A stretch of 64,000 bases of DNA, taken from Whalleya microplaca (taxonomy: Eukaryota > Ascomycota > Sordariomycetes > Xylariales > Xylariaceae). Shown piece after piece: positions 21,752 through 32,473 of this stretch. The position numbers and the translations under genes were made by a program. Position 1 is the stretch's first letter, and each line of letters opens with the position of its first letter. The stretch lies in the NCBI GenBank assembly GCA_022497155.1, contig MU385720.1:930001-994000 (forward strand), given 5' to 3'. The notes under the pieces are model-generated. The model worked only from the letters and a program-made list of their open reading frames with translations, searched no databases and was not told the DNA's origin.

Positions 21752-23165
21752 ATGGTTGGATCTGTTGAAATGGACAGATTGTACTGGATTGCTGCCATCG
21801 ACTTTGGCATTATCTTTGCTCCAGGGCCAAAGTTATTTGCTGTAGTCATATTGAGCACAATCGTTTTCATTTTCTACTATTCTTTCCCCCAGTCTAGGAG
21901 CCCGAGTCTCCCAGATGCCAGCACCTATGTGAAGGAGCAACGCGCAATTGCCGATTTCAGCGCGCTCAACGCAAAGAGCCTATCCGACAGGTTGTCATTC
22001 CGAGCTTTACCAAATACCAGACTAATTAGGGCATTTGACTTACTGAATTCATTCACTACCTTGGATGAAAATGTGCATAATCGATTTCTGAAGTCTGCCA
22101 GAGATATCGTTCATACCATGGACGCTGGACGTTGGGCCAGGCTTTCTCAAGTCGCAAATCAGGCATTAGACTTGGCTCTATATGATCTCGACCCACCTAT
22201 GGCACCCTTGCATCTTGCGCCCCTTGCAAGAACTTTTTGTTTCATTACAATAATCCATCTTCTCTTTCAGGCCGATCTTAAACAAGTCAACGTTGGCCAA
22301 GCTCGCATAGCAACGGAGGCTATCAACCATCTATGGGTTCAGTCGAAGGATCCTCTTCGAGAAGTGTCACGAAGAGATCAAGATCGCCTACAAGCCGCCC
22401 TCCGGGCTCTGCTTCCAGAACGCTTCCCGTGGAGCCCTGAAGATAACCCGCTCAATCTCATTATGCCGTCGTATGAGACAATGTGGCGTGTTGTCTTATT
22501 AACTTTTATCTCTGCCGCGTTCCAAAGTGCCCAAGACACAATGGCACAGTTCCAAGGGGTTGTCGAGAGTGTACCCCAATGCCTTGGGCAGAATGACATT
22601 AGGGAGAAAGTGGCGTTGGCATTTGCAACGGTTAGTTAATGCAACCCGTCAACAATTTAGAAACTTGTCATAAGTTGCCGGGAAGATTTAGAGGATAGTT
22701 GCTGACTGTTTGCAGGAAGGTCTACGTTTATACCCTCCTACGAAGTCCGTTTACCGTGGTGTACTAGGAGCAGAAGGCTCTCGTAACACTTGCAACTTGC
22801 TAGCTGCCAATATCGAGAAATGTCATCGTGATCGCACTATTTGGGGAGATGATGCTCTGCAATTCAGGCCATCACGCTTTTGCAGTGAGCAGGACATAAA
22901 CCCAAGGTTGTCCAAAGACATGAGGCAAGCCTACATGCCATTTGGTGTGGGAAAGCACGAATGTCCAGCTAAGGCAGGCTTTGGCAACCGTGCCATCATA
23001 ATACTAGTTGTCAGTCTTGCAAAACGTCTCGGTAGTAAGAATTCAGGCTCCGAATTTATTTTGGGGTCTGATAAGTTCCAAGGAAACTTGAAGACGCCAT
23101 TGCCCTCAGGCCGAAAGGATATGGAGAATTGGAGGTTAAATGTGGGGTATAAGAAACCTCACTAG
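21752..23165 (+). CDS. Cytochrome P450, divergent fungal group
   Basis: Two exons (21752-22630 and 22716-23165) give 442 residues. The start is the ATG at 21752. A membrane anchor lies around residues 28-48 (LFAVVILSTIVFIFYYSF). The K-helix ExxR motif (EGLRLYPPTKSVYR) begins residue 294, right at the second exon. The haem loop FGVGKHECPAKAG has the ligand cysteine near residue 376. The PERF-like region is FRPSRF. The I-helix AGxxT motif is not visible; the corresponding stretch reads LLTFISAAFQSAQDT. The protein is shorter than typical P450s (about 500), but the frame is intact. It is co-directional with the MFS gene 600 bases downstream. Substrate unknown. Confidence 0.85.
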
Positions 23166-23769
23166 AAAGGGGGTTATGGGGGACAAAGGAAAGGATGACA
23201 TCGAGACTTGTTATTGGGAAGTCTTCGTGGTATTTCACCTGCGCCGAATTAAGAACTGAGGCAATGGGGAGGAAGGGAGAACAGACTTTTTGGGGATATG
23301 TGATATGTGAGGGGATTTCGATTCGAGAACTGTGTTGGTATCCTATTTTAGATAGATTGCCATGGCCGTTATTTTCATTCTCAAATAATTAGGGTATTCA
23401 TTGTCTGCTAACTACGAGAGCGTCATGGAGTTTTCGGGAGTGTTAATTCTCGTATCAACCTCTGAATCTGTGTAAGATTATAAATAGGCAAATTGAAATT
23501 TTGATAATCTTGGCATTACAGGAAGATCGCCGTGGCGCTTCTACTAGTGGCTACCGAATGGGTTGCACCAGAGTCTGGACCAGTGATCCCCGAGCACGCC
23601 ATCAATGGCTTGGTTGAGCTGCTTCGAGCTGAACTTCTCCAGGTTTTCCCACAGTGGACCCTAGCATCAAGATGCACTATAACTTAGGGAGATTGGCGAT
23701 TCGCCCCACGATGAACTTCATAAGCTGTACTATTTGGCTCGTCCGCTTTCCTCATTTTGGTTGTTGATC
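23166..23769. other. P450-MFS intergenic region
   Basis: About 600 bases with no supported gene. It holds the 3' end of the P450 gene and the promoter of the MFS gene. Confidence 0.5.
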
Positions 23770-25439
23770 ATGAATAAGTCATCAGAGGAGGGACAGAGAG
23801 GCGTACAGCATGACTCTGCCATGGGTAGCGATGTCGCCATTGGAATCGACGACGTGAGTGCGATTCCGAAGGGCACCATTGATCCAGTCTATGAGGCCAA
23901 GGCGAGAGTTTTGAACAGGGCCGTAGGGTAACAGCATCTCTCATGACGTATCATTTATCTGACGTTCTACAGATTCAAGAAATTGGGATGGGATGGTATC
24001 AATGGCAACTCTTCGTTGTTGTCGGTTTTGGTTGGGCATCGGACAATCTGTGGCCAATCGTTACATCGCTCATATTCACAGCGATTAATAACGAGTTCTC
24101 ACCGGCACGTCCTCCGCTATTGACTCTCGCCCAAAACATAGGTCTGCTTGCTGGCGCGATGTTCTGGGGATTTGGCTGCGACATCTTTGGCCGAAGATGG
24201 GCGTTCAATCTGACTCTCGGCTTGACGGCAGTCTGGGGAATGATAGCTGCATCTGCGCCGAACTTTGCTGCCATAGGGGTTTTTGCAGCTTTCTGGTCCT
24301 TTGGCGTCGGCGGGAATCTTCCTGTTGACTCTGCCATTTTCCTCGAGTTCCTGCCGGGGTCCCATCAGTATCTGCTCACCATTCTCTCTATCGACTGGGC
24401 CGTCGCACAAGTAATTGCAAATCTGATTGCGTGGCCTCTACTAGGTTATATGACTTGCCAACAGACCGATAATGACTGCACTAGGTCCAAGAATATGGGG
24501 TGGCGTTATTTCATGATCACGATGGGCGGGCTGACTCTTATTATGTTCGTCCTTCGTTTCTTCTGTTTTACCATCTTTGAGTCGCCCAAGTACCTTATGG
24601 GTAAGGGTCTAGATGATGAAGCCGTACGTGTTGTCCACGAAGTTGCACGGCGAAATAATAAGGCATCATCGTTAACCGTCGAGGACCTAAAAGCATGCGA
24701 ACCAGACGGCTATGAGCAGCATGTTAGCGCGAGCGATGCTGTGAAGCGCAAGCTTGAGGCGGTCAACCTCACTCATGTTCGATCTTTATTTGCAACGAAG
24801 AAAATTGCATATAGCACTGCGGCATTGATGTTAGTCTGGGCTTTTATTGGACTTGGGTAAGCGTGCACTCCCAGATAGGGGCTTTATGTCCTATTATTAA
24901 TCACTTTCGCTAGATATCCACTCTACAACGCTTTCCTACCATACATCCAGGCAACCCGAGGTGTCGATTTTGGCGACGGCTCAACGTACACTACATACCG
25001 TAACTCCTTGATCATTGCCGTTCTTGGCATACCCGGCTCGCTTATTGGCGGAGTTCTTGTGGAATTGCCCAACTTTGGGCGCAAAGGAGCATTGAGTGTA
25101 AGCACGATCTTGACTGGTGTGTTCCTATATTGCTCGACGACAGCCAAAAGTTCGTCAAGCTTGCTGGGGTGGAATTGCGCCTATAACTTCACTAGCAACG
25201 TTATGTATGCAGTTCTTTATGCATTCACACCCGAGCTATTTCCAACTAAAGATCGAGGTACTGGAAACGCATTAACAGCGACTTCGAACCGTATATTTGG
25301 CATTATGGCACCAATTATTGCTATGTTTGCCAACCTTGAAACGGCGGCACCCGTGTACACGAGTGGTGCATTATTCATTGCGGCAGGTCTCATCGTATTG
25401 ACATTACCATTTGAATCTAGAGGCAAGGCAAGTCTATAA
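23770..25439 (+). CDS. MFS transporter
   Basis: Three exons (23770-23922, 23973-24856, 24914-25439) give 520 residues; introns are 50 and 57 bases. The ATG at 23770 is the first in frame. After a hydrophilic N-tail, the join LNRA-IQEIGMGWYQWQ is continuous. About 12 hydrophobic segments follow, with the family loop motif FGCDIFGRRWAFNLTLG between segments 2 and 3 and a long central cytoplasmic loop (about LDDEAVRVVHEVARRNNK). LPVDSAIFLEFLPGSHQYLL resembles fungal sugar-porter-like or organic-acid carriers. It acts at the plasma membrane or vacuole by family inference; the substrate cannot be read. Its place beside a P450 suggests export or uptake of a metabolite. Confidence 0.9.
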
Positions 25440-25717
25440 ACCTAGCTTCTGATATTGGTCAACTACAATACAACATTATGGGAAGGAGAAACACAGTATG
25501 GAGGAGTACGGCCTAGATTGTAATGAATATTCAGGTTCAGTTCTTGTACTATACTCTGGAAATAGTATTGAGATGTACACAAGGAACTGTCTGGCTTTTG
25601 TATAGTTGTATGGAGGCGTACAAGAGAGAGACTATGAACGCAGTGATTTCCGGACTCCGTTACGATCAAAGATTATTCTCATCCTGGATGAGCTACACTT
25701 ATGCTTGTACTGATATA

Positions 25718-26209
25718 TCAGAGCCCGGCATATCTCTTATGCAGTTCCTGAATATCATCCTCGAGCTCTGCAACAGGTCCCTCAACAACCAGCCGAGGAG
25801 CAACTTGCTGGATTGGCAGTGGCGCAACGGGTGAGCTTGTAACACCCCACTCCGACTGCCAGGCCTTGAGTTGAGTGGCCGAGGCTACATACACAATACG
25901 CCCGAGTCCTACCCATGCATGCGCCGCGGAACACATCGGACAATGCTCCCCTGAGGTGTAGACGGTAGCGCTCGCTCTCTCCTCCGCATTCATGTTAGCA
26001 GCCGCCCAGCGAGCAAGATCGATCTCCGGGTGTCGTGTTTGATCCCCGGTCGTAACGGTGCGGTTGCGTTCTTCTTGTTGCACGATGCCGTTGGCAGCGA
26101 CCAACACAGAGCCGAATGGCGCATCACCTGCAGCGAGAGCCTCGGCAGCGAGGGCGATGCAGCGGCGCAAGTGTGATAGGTCGTTAGCGGTTAATCTGCT
26201 AGTTGCCAT
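25718..26209 (-). CDS. CMP/dCMP-type zinc deaminase
   Basis: Single exon, 163 residues, ATG at 26209. The zinc sites are clear: HPEIDLARWAA (the H-[AP]-E motif, here HPE) and TSGEHCPMCSAA (PCxxC type, here CPMC). The N-terminal helix LRRCIALAAEALAAGDAPFG and strand SVLVAANG are typical of the guanine/cytosine/adenosine deaminase-like branch. It should hydrolyse an amino group from a purine or pyrimidine base or nucleoside. The exact substrate is not decided by the sequence. It lies tail to tail with the MFS gene. Confidence 0.85.
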   Translation of the reverse strand: MATSRLTANDLSHLRRCIALAAEALAAGDAPFGSVLVAANGIVQQEERNRTVTTGDQTRHPEIDLARWAAANMNAEERASATVYTSGEHCPMCSAAHAWVGLGRIVYVASATQLKAWQSEWGVTSSPVAPLPIQQVAPRLVVEGPVAELEDDIQELHKRYAGL

Positions 26210-27307
26210 TTGGGCCTACCTGGCGAGACAAATAGACGGAAACGAAGATTGCTGTAGTGTTGTTAAGCTATCTTAGTTGAGGGTGATGTAAAAGGTGATG
26301 ATAAAGAATTACTGGGGAGAGTTGAACTGCAATGCCTCGTGACCCCGCAATACGCTTTATTAATGACGTTTATCGTTCCGGATTATAAGCTGCCAAACTC
26401 CCACAATCCATGTACAAGGTAGGGATAGGATATCTTTTGAAAATTTATAGCATTCCGACGGCCTGTACACTCACGTGTGATTCTCGTTATTCGATATAGG
26501 TAAACAGTTTTAGCATCTAAGTCTCACATTAGAGTGGTATGGGACCCCGTAGGAAGTTGATATTAGACTCCTTTGCTTTGCAAGACTTTTAAAGATCTCA
26601 TGTAAGTTAAGTCTACGTACAAGGCGCTTCACTTTTGTTGAAGCAATGCAACAGCCAAAGTAGAGCGATATCTCTTTTAAATACATAGGTCGAAGAATAA
26701 GGGAAAGTAGAGCTCATGGCGTAAGTCTTGGTTCTTATTGTTAGCATTGAAATGGTTACACATAAGTTATTCTTCACCACCAAACACGAGAGATAGACCT
26801 ATTGCATATCGGAGTTATTTTTGGTCAACGCTGTTTGAATATAAGAGAACCGAGTTAATTTCCTTTTGATGGGCGAATATCCTCTCGCCGTTGGGCCAGG
26901 GGTAAAACGCTGGCGCTGACTGCAATACCTTTTTCCAAGTATAAGAACAATCACTGGTACAAATTGTCACACGGCTATACAGCCCTTGTCACAGAAATCC
27001 TGTTCTCGTGAGCACGTAAGGTGATACAAAAGAGGTCTTTTGGGGGCGAACCACTGAAGTAGGACAAGCCCCTTTTCTTCGTAACACATATACATGCAAA
27101 ACCCCCTTATGGAGTTCACAGCCTTGAACATAGCTGTTTATATCGATAATAGACACCCGCTTTTACTGTTCTTTCTTCTTCACCCTCATAAAACCTTTCG
27201 ACGTTATATGTTAGTTCTTCTAGTTTTCTGAAAAATAGTTCAGCCTTGAGGGCCGCACCACGCACATCAAACTTAAATTTGCCTTCAACCAGACCGTCTC
27301 TAAAGGC
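26210..27307. other. intergenic, no supported gene
   Basis: About 1.1 kb, AT-rich. The end of this stretch (27240-27307) may be the decayed 5' part of the following pseudogene. I see no intact gene. Confidence 0.5.
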
Positions 27308-27761
27308 GTGGCATATAGCGATCCGCAGCTAATACACATGAATTATCTGCTTTATAATTCCGATCTCGTCGCCCTATCTAACAATTTCGCCGAAGCGGTC
27401 ACCAATCAAGTCAGAAGCCTAGATCCTGGTGATAACCTGAATGACACGATGTTACCAGGTACAGCTTATCACCAGGAGTCCTTTATCAACGTCCGTTGGG
27501 GTTGGTTGATTCTACCTTTGGCCGAAACTTTATTTACAATCGATTGTCTTACTTGTGGTCTCGATTATGCTGACGAGAAAACAACCTCTGCTGAAAGACT
27601 CAACGACAGCTTTGCTCATTCATGGCATCCACGGATGGTCAGATCAAGAACTGAAAATACATGAGCCCGAAAATGCTGATAAGTTGGGAGAGCTGGCAAA
27701 GAATATAACAGCTCGTCTTCAGGAAGACGACGGAGGACGGTTGATGTTCATCAGGGCGTAG
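27308..27761 (+). pseudogene. Remnant of a DUF3176-like membrane protein gene
   Basis: Only the C-terminal part remains. The first frame (27308 to about 27540) reads LVALSNNFAEAVTNQVRS and then INVRWGWLILPLAETLF. A second frame takes over at once with VVSIMLTRKQPLLKDSTTA, ALLIHGIHGWSDQEL and a final RLMFIRA before a stop at 27761. Together these match the end of a family of fungal multi-pass proteins (DUF3176-like) that close with a 'VRWxWLxLP' membrane segment and a 'LKDSxxALLxHG' tail. The switch needs a single-base frameshift near 27541-27543. No 5' part is found, so the gene is truncated as well. Confidence 0.7.
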
Positions 27762-27999
27762 GTATTATTAAGATACGACCTATAGCGCTAATAGGGGTAC
27801 AGGCTTACATATGACCACAGCCTATATATGTATGTATATATAAATGTTTACCTACTAAAATAGGTAGTATACTTACAATTCATACAAACAGTATGCTTCT
27901 CCCTTGCTCACATCTAGGCAATTCTAGAAATCCCATTGCAGAAAACGCAGACTTCATAAGGGCCCGGTCACTATGGATACCATAACCTGTGCCTGATCT

Positions 28000-29414
28000 T
28001 CACGATGTCTTATAATGTTGGGTGAAATCATATCGCATCTCAAAGAGCGACAAGTACATATCTTTCTGCATTTCCGGGTCATTCTCAGCCTTTTTACACG
28101 CCTGCATAACTGGATCTCTATCCAGCAGGGTATCAGGGTCGTCACCAGACACGCGTCTGAAGTTATCCTGCGAGACAGGGTCGATAACGGTCTTCCACTT
28201 CTCGATGCGCTTTTCGCTGTAGAGGTCTAGGATCGACTCGTCCGCCTTGCCGTCCCAGATACCCGCAAGGCAGTCGTAGAGACCGCCAACATCGACAAAA
28301 CCACCCGTGATTCCCATGCCGCCCCACGGGTTGCAAAGGTGAGCGGCGTCAGCGGCAAGGAGAATGCGGCCGACGCGGAAGGAGGGCGCACAGCGCTGGT
28401 GCATCCGATAAGGCGACATGTTGATCAGCTTATAGTCGCCTGGCTTAGGCCGTCCTGGGAGCATGATTGCGTATTTCCAAGGCTGGCGTTCTTTCATCTG
28501 CTCCCACGTCAAGCCAGGGCTTTCGCCGTAGGTTACCCTATAAAGTCCGTCCGCAGTGATCCTGGCCGCCATCTATCACGATCTGGTTAACAATGAAATC
28601 AGCGGCACTTCTCCCTGGAGACACCTACATAGAAATGGTCGGGGTGGAGGATGAAACTTGAGTCCTTGAAGCCAAACTTGTCAAAGTCGTAGTATACCTG
28701 CCACTCGGTCAGTCACTTCGCGGAACCTGGCATACATTCAGTCCTTGAATCTCACATTTGTTGCGACAATTTGCTTCTCCCACGTGAACCCAGGGTACTC
28801 GTCGCCAAACAGCGACTTCCTGACTTGACTCGTAGCCCCATCGCACCCAATGATGTAGTCGCCATAGATCTTCTTCTTGCCCTCCGGCGTATCGACATCA
28901 ACCCAAGCCTGCTTCTCATCCTGGCCGGTGCCCGTAACCCGGTGCTTCCAGCTGATCTGCCCGTTGTACTTAGTCAGGAACTCGTCCAGCATCAGCTGGT
29001 CCAGCTGGTCCAGGACCAGACAGGCCATCCGGTAGTCCTCGCCGTCGATGTCGGCCAGGACCGAGGCGTCCATGCCCGTGATCCAGCTGTGGTCCTCGAA
29101 CCGCCGCCAGCACACCGACGTCGGGCTCATGCCCCGCCGGCGCACCTCGTCGATCACGCCCGCGCGCCGCAGGTCCGGGATCGCCGCGGACCCGTAGATC
29201 GCCGCCCGCGGCTGCTTGTCCAGCTCGTGCGAGGCCTCCAGTATCTCCACGGGGATCCCGTGCTTCGAGAGCAGGATTGCGAGCAGCAGGCCCGAGGGCC
29301 CGGCTCCTACGATGATCACCTGGGTTGGGTGGTCGTGTCAGTTAGTTGCACCGAGGTAGGTGTCTCGATCGGGAATCTGCGCGTCTGACGTACCTTTTCA
29401 AATGGGTGTCCCAT
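28000..29414 (-). CDS. FAD-dependent aromatic monooxygenase (phenol hydroxylase-like)
   Basis: Four exons: 29394-29414, 28756-29319, 28629-28697 and 28000-28572, giving 408 residues. The tiny first exon encodes MGHPFEK, which joins VIIVGAGPSGLLLA, the FAD dinucleotide-binding motif (Gly residues 12-17). The second FAD motif region is IIGCDGATSQVRKSL. The third is LLAADAAHLCNPWGGMGITG, the GD-like motif with AD in place of GD. The middle exon YYDFDKFGFKDSSFILHPDH matches the substrate region of the PheA/TfdB family. It likely hydroxylates an aromatic ring using NAD(P)H and oxygen. It lacks the thioredoxin-like C-terminal domain of phenol 2-monooxygenase. The neighbour upstream on the same strand is an MDR dehydrogenase. 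Confidence 0.88.
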
Positions 29415-29969
29415 AATTGCGACGTGCTTTATTCGATGGGCGAGGTAATTGCTAGGTACAGACTGGAAGTGGGAGTGGCTCGCCTCATTTGTCCAGTGAC
29501 AGAGAGCCATTAATACTTCAACCCCCCCCCCCAGAGACCCCCGACTTTGATCCTCACTTGCCGAGGGTATGGCATAGTCCGCCCTATTGTTGGGACGAAC
29601 CGACATACTTCCCCGCAGTCTGGATGGAGTCCCTGCATGGGAGAAACGTGCGATGGAGTCCCGGCCGGTTGAATAAGCGCGTACTAATTATATCCCCGCC
29701 GTGATGTCACTAGCCAAGGTGGGATGCTAGATCGATAGGGAGGATCTACTTACTAAGTCGTAGTAAATCTAACCGCGGTAATCTGGCACTAGTCATGGTA
29801 CATACATACGAGACACAGCCTAATTATGTCTTGAGCCGCAATATGATATATAGTCTCACAAACTGCGTATTTTATAGAAGATCTTCTGTGGGCTATTTTG
29901 TGGCCCATCTACTAACATCTTACCAAGGTTTGTGATCAAAAACAGCAGACCCACGCATTCTACACCAAA
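29415..29969. other. intergenic with a C11 run
   Basis: About 550 bases between the FAD monooxygenase start and the MDR dehydrogenase end. A run of 11 C residues lies at 29522-29532. The promoter of the monooxygenase should be here. Confidence 0.5.
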
Positions 29970-31219
29970 TCAAGGCACCTTAACAACGACCTTCCCAAAG
30001 TGCTTACCACCGAACAAATACAGCAGCGCCTCCCTCGCCTCCTCAAACTCAAACACATGATCAATAACCGGTCGAATCTCTTTACTACCATACAACCCCA
30101 GCATCTCCTCGAACCGCTCCTTGGGCCCGTTCAGCATGCCCTTGAGCGTGACATTCCGCCGCAGCGCGAGAACATTGGCGTTCATCCGCGGGCCCGGCGC
30201 GTCCTCCTTGCCGGCCAGGTAGCCGATGGCGCTGATGAGGCCGCCGAAGGCCACGCACGCGAAGGACTTCTCCAGCGTGCCGGCGCCGCCGACCTCGAAG
30301 ATCACGTCGGCGCCTCGACCGCCCGTGAGTGTGAGTACGGTGTCCTGCCACTCGGGCGTCGTGGTGTAGTTGATTGTGTGGTCGGCGCCGAGTTCGCGCG
30401 CGCGGGCGAGCTTGGTGTCTGAGGATGAGGTTACGATGGCTGTGGGTTTCGTGGTCGTTGGTTAGTCCCAGTCACGTAGAGCTATTATTAATATCTAGAA
30501 AATCTGCATCCCGTGGTGGTAGTAGGTAGGACTTACTCGTCAGACCCAGCGCCTTCGCGATCTGCAACCCCGAAACCGACACCCCGCCGGTCCCCTGAAG
30601 CAGCACGATCTTATCCTTCCCCGTCAGGGGCTGGCCGATAGGCTGGAACGTATTAAGCGCCATCCAAGCCGTTACAGCAGCGATGGGGAGAGCAGCCGCC
30701 TCCGCATCCGTCAGGTAATCGGGAACCCTGACGAGCCCGCTAGCGGGGAAAATGCGGTATTGCGTGAGCACGCCCGGCAGGGGGAAGCCCAGGCCGGACG
30801 CCATGTCGCTCTCGACGACCTGGCCCTTCAGGTGCGTCTGGTTGAAGATGGCCATGACGCGGTCCCCTTCCCTCAGCCCGCAGCCCTCGCTGCCGGAGCC
30901 GAGTTTCTCGATCGTGCCGCACATGTCTGAGCATGGAGCGATGGGCTGTCCTTGCTCCAGGGTCTTGTGGTGTCCATAGAGTCCCATGCAGACTTCACGT
31001 GTCTCTGGTTAGTATCATAGCTTCTGACCAGTAATGACGAAGACGAAAAACGATGAGATACAGTAGGGGTAGGGGTCACTCACCTTCCGTATCTCGAAAG
31101 TTCAGCGAGACCCTGTTAATCTTGACCAAAGCCTCGCCATCTCCAAGCCTCGCCGGCGGAGGCACATCCACGAGCTGGATCATGTCCAGGCCGTCTTGAT
31201 TACTAACCCACTGCTTCAT
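29970..31219 (-). CDS. Medium-chain (MDR) alcohol dehydrogenase/reductase
   Basis: Three exons (31084-31219, 30537-30992, 29970-30439) give 353 residues. The N-terminus starts MKQWVSNQDGLDMIQLVDVP. The GroES-like part carries LNFRDTEVCMGLYGHH and PCSDMCGTIEKLGSGSEG. The Rossmann part has VLLQGTGGVSVSGLQIAKAL and GGRGADVIFEVGG. The end FGKVVVKVP is typical of zinc-type MDR proteins. It likely interconverts an alcohol and a carbonyl, or reduces an enoyl bond, with NAD(P)H. The structural-zinc four-cysteine cluster is not obvious. It runs in the same direction as the FAD monooxygenase, so both could act on one substrate. Confidence 0.88.
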
Positions 31220-32473
31220 TTTCACTATCAGCTGCTCCCCTGATATCCAAGACTAGAATTCCACGTGCAAGAAATAACGATATAGTAAAGCTTGACGTTA
31301 ACAGCCAACGTTTCACAACGGAGTAATGAACTACCGGATTCCTCGGTTACATATTTGCAAAGATGTCTTGGATGGTGGGTACGTACTTATATAAGGACTA
31401 TTCGTGTTACATAACTACATGAGTCCGTTAAGTAATCTAGTATATTCGCTCGCATACTGCTAAGCTCTTAGCTAGCCCCGCACAGTTTCTATACCAGACG
31501 GTGGTGCCGGTTGAGCTAACAACGGCTCCGGGATCGGCCGTGGCCCGAGATGCTGAGGTTGTAACTACCCCACAATCTACAACAGTATCAATATGGGATA
31601 AAGTAATGAGGAGTTCCCATAATAGCTTAATTAGTTCAAGGTGAGGCTAGGAGGAGGCAGAGACATCTTTTTATATGTATAAGTAGTGGTTATATATAGC
31701 CCCGCATTCAGCCCTATACATAGGGGTATTTCAACACGTAGAACTTCAAGTACGCAGCCCTAAGACCGGCCAATACGGCCTGACTGCATATAATAGAAAC
31801 CAATGAACCTATTATAGCTACGGTCAGCTAGTGAAGTGAATTAAGTTCGATTCCTAACAGCACTATATAGTTATTCGCTTGTCAGCTCATTCATTGTAAG
31901 CTAGCTTAGTTTACCGGCGGTGTTTCTTCCAGTGAACAAGAGTCCTCAGATCATCAAGTCGAAGCAAGTAATATTCACCTATCTACTTACTTACTTCCAT
32001 ACTCCAGTTAGCTAGGCACCATCTAATCCACATCTTGCTCATGATGGTACACATACAGCCAGCTAGCTAGATACCCTCGATACCTACTTGTGCACACCAA
32101 ATCCTCTCTCTCGTCCCCCTCTCTCTCCCATTCACCACTTTCGACCAGAGGTTCCATGTATGTATGTAGTGCGCTGCGTTAAATGTTTTCAATAAAAAGC
32201 AAATTCTATGTTCACCCCGAAACTCCGTAGATATGATATGTGTGGAAGGGGGAGGTGGTATATCGTTCGTAGAGCAAGCAAGCATCGAAGTGCAAAGAAG
32301 ACCGGACCAGACCAGATCAGAGCCCATCCGTAAAATGAGAATAGATAGATAATAGAGCGGATCGCATCGCATCGCACCGCATCGCATGTCTACAGGATAA
32401 AAAAGCATAGATGCAAACGCCTTTCCAATGCTAACCGACTTTCGTGCTGCGGTTTACCGTGACCCGAGCTAGG
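31220..32473. other. intergenic with tRNA-like fragments
   Basis: About 1.25 kb without a gene. Around 31505-31535, the minus strand reads GTTAGCTCAACCGG, an A-box-like stretch, without a matching B box in place. At 31844-31854 the plus strand reads AGTTCGATTCC, a perfect B-box-like stretch, without an A box in place. Neither folds into a full tRNA as far as I can see. Confidence 0.45.

Noticed and set aside
31500..31560. tRNA-like segment on the minus strand
   Set aside because: Only an A-box-like part is present; acceptor and T arms do not pair.
31800..31870. Possible tRNA 3' half on the plus strand
   Set aside because: The B box is good, but no matching 5' half or acceptor stem is present upstream.
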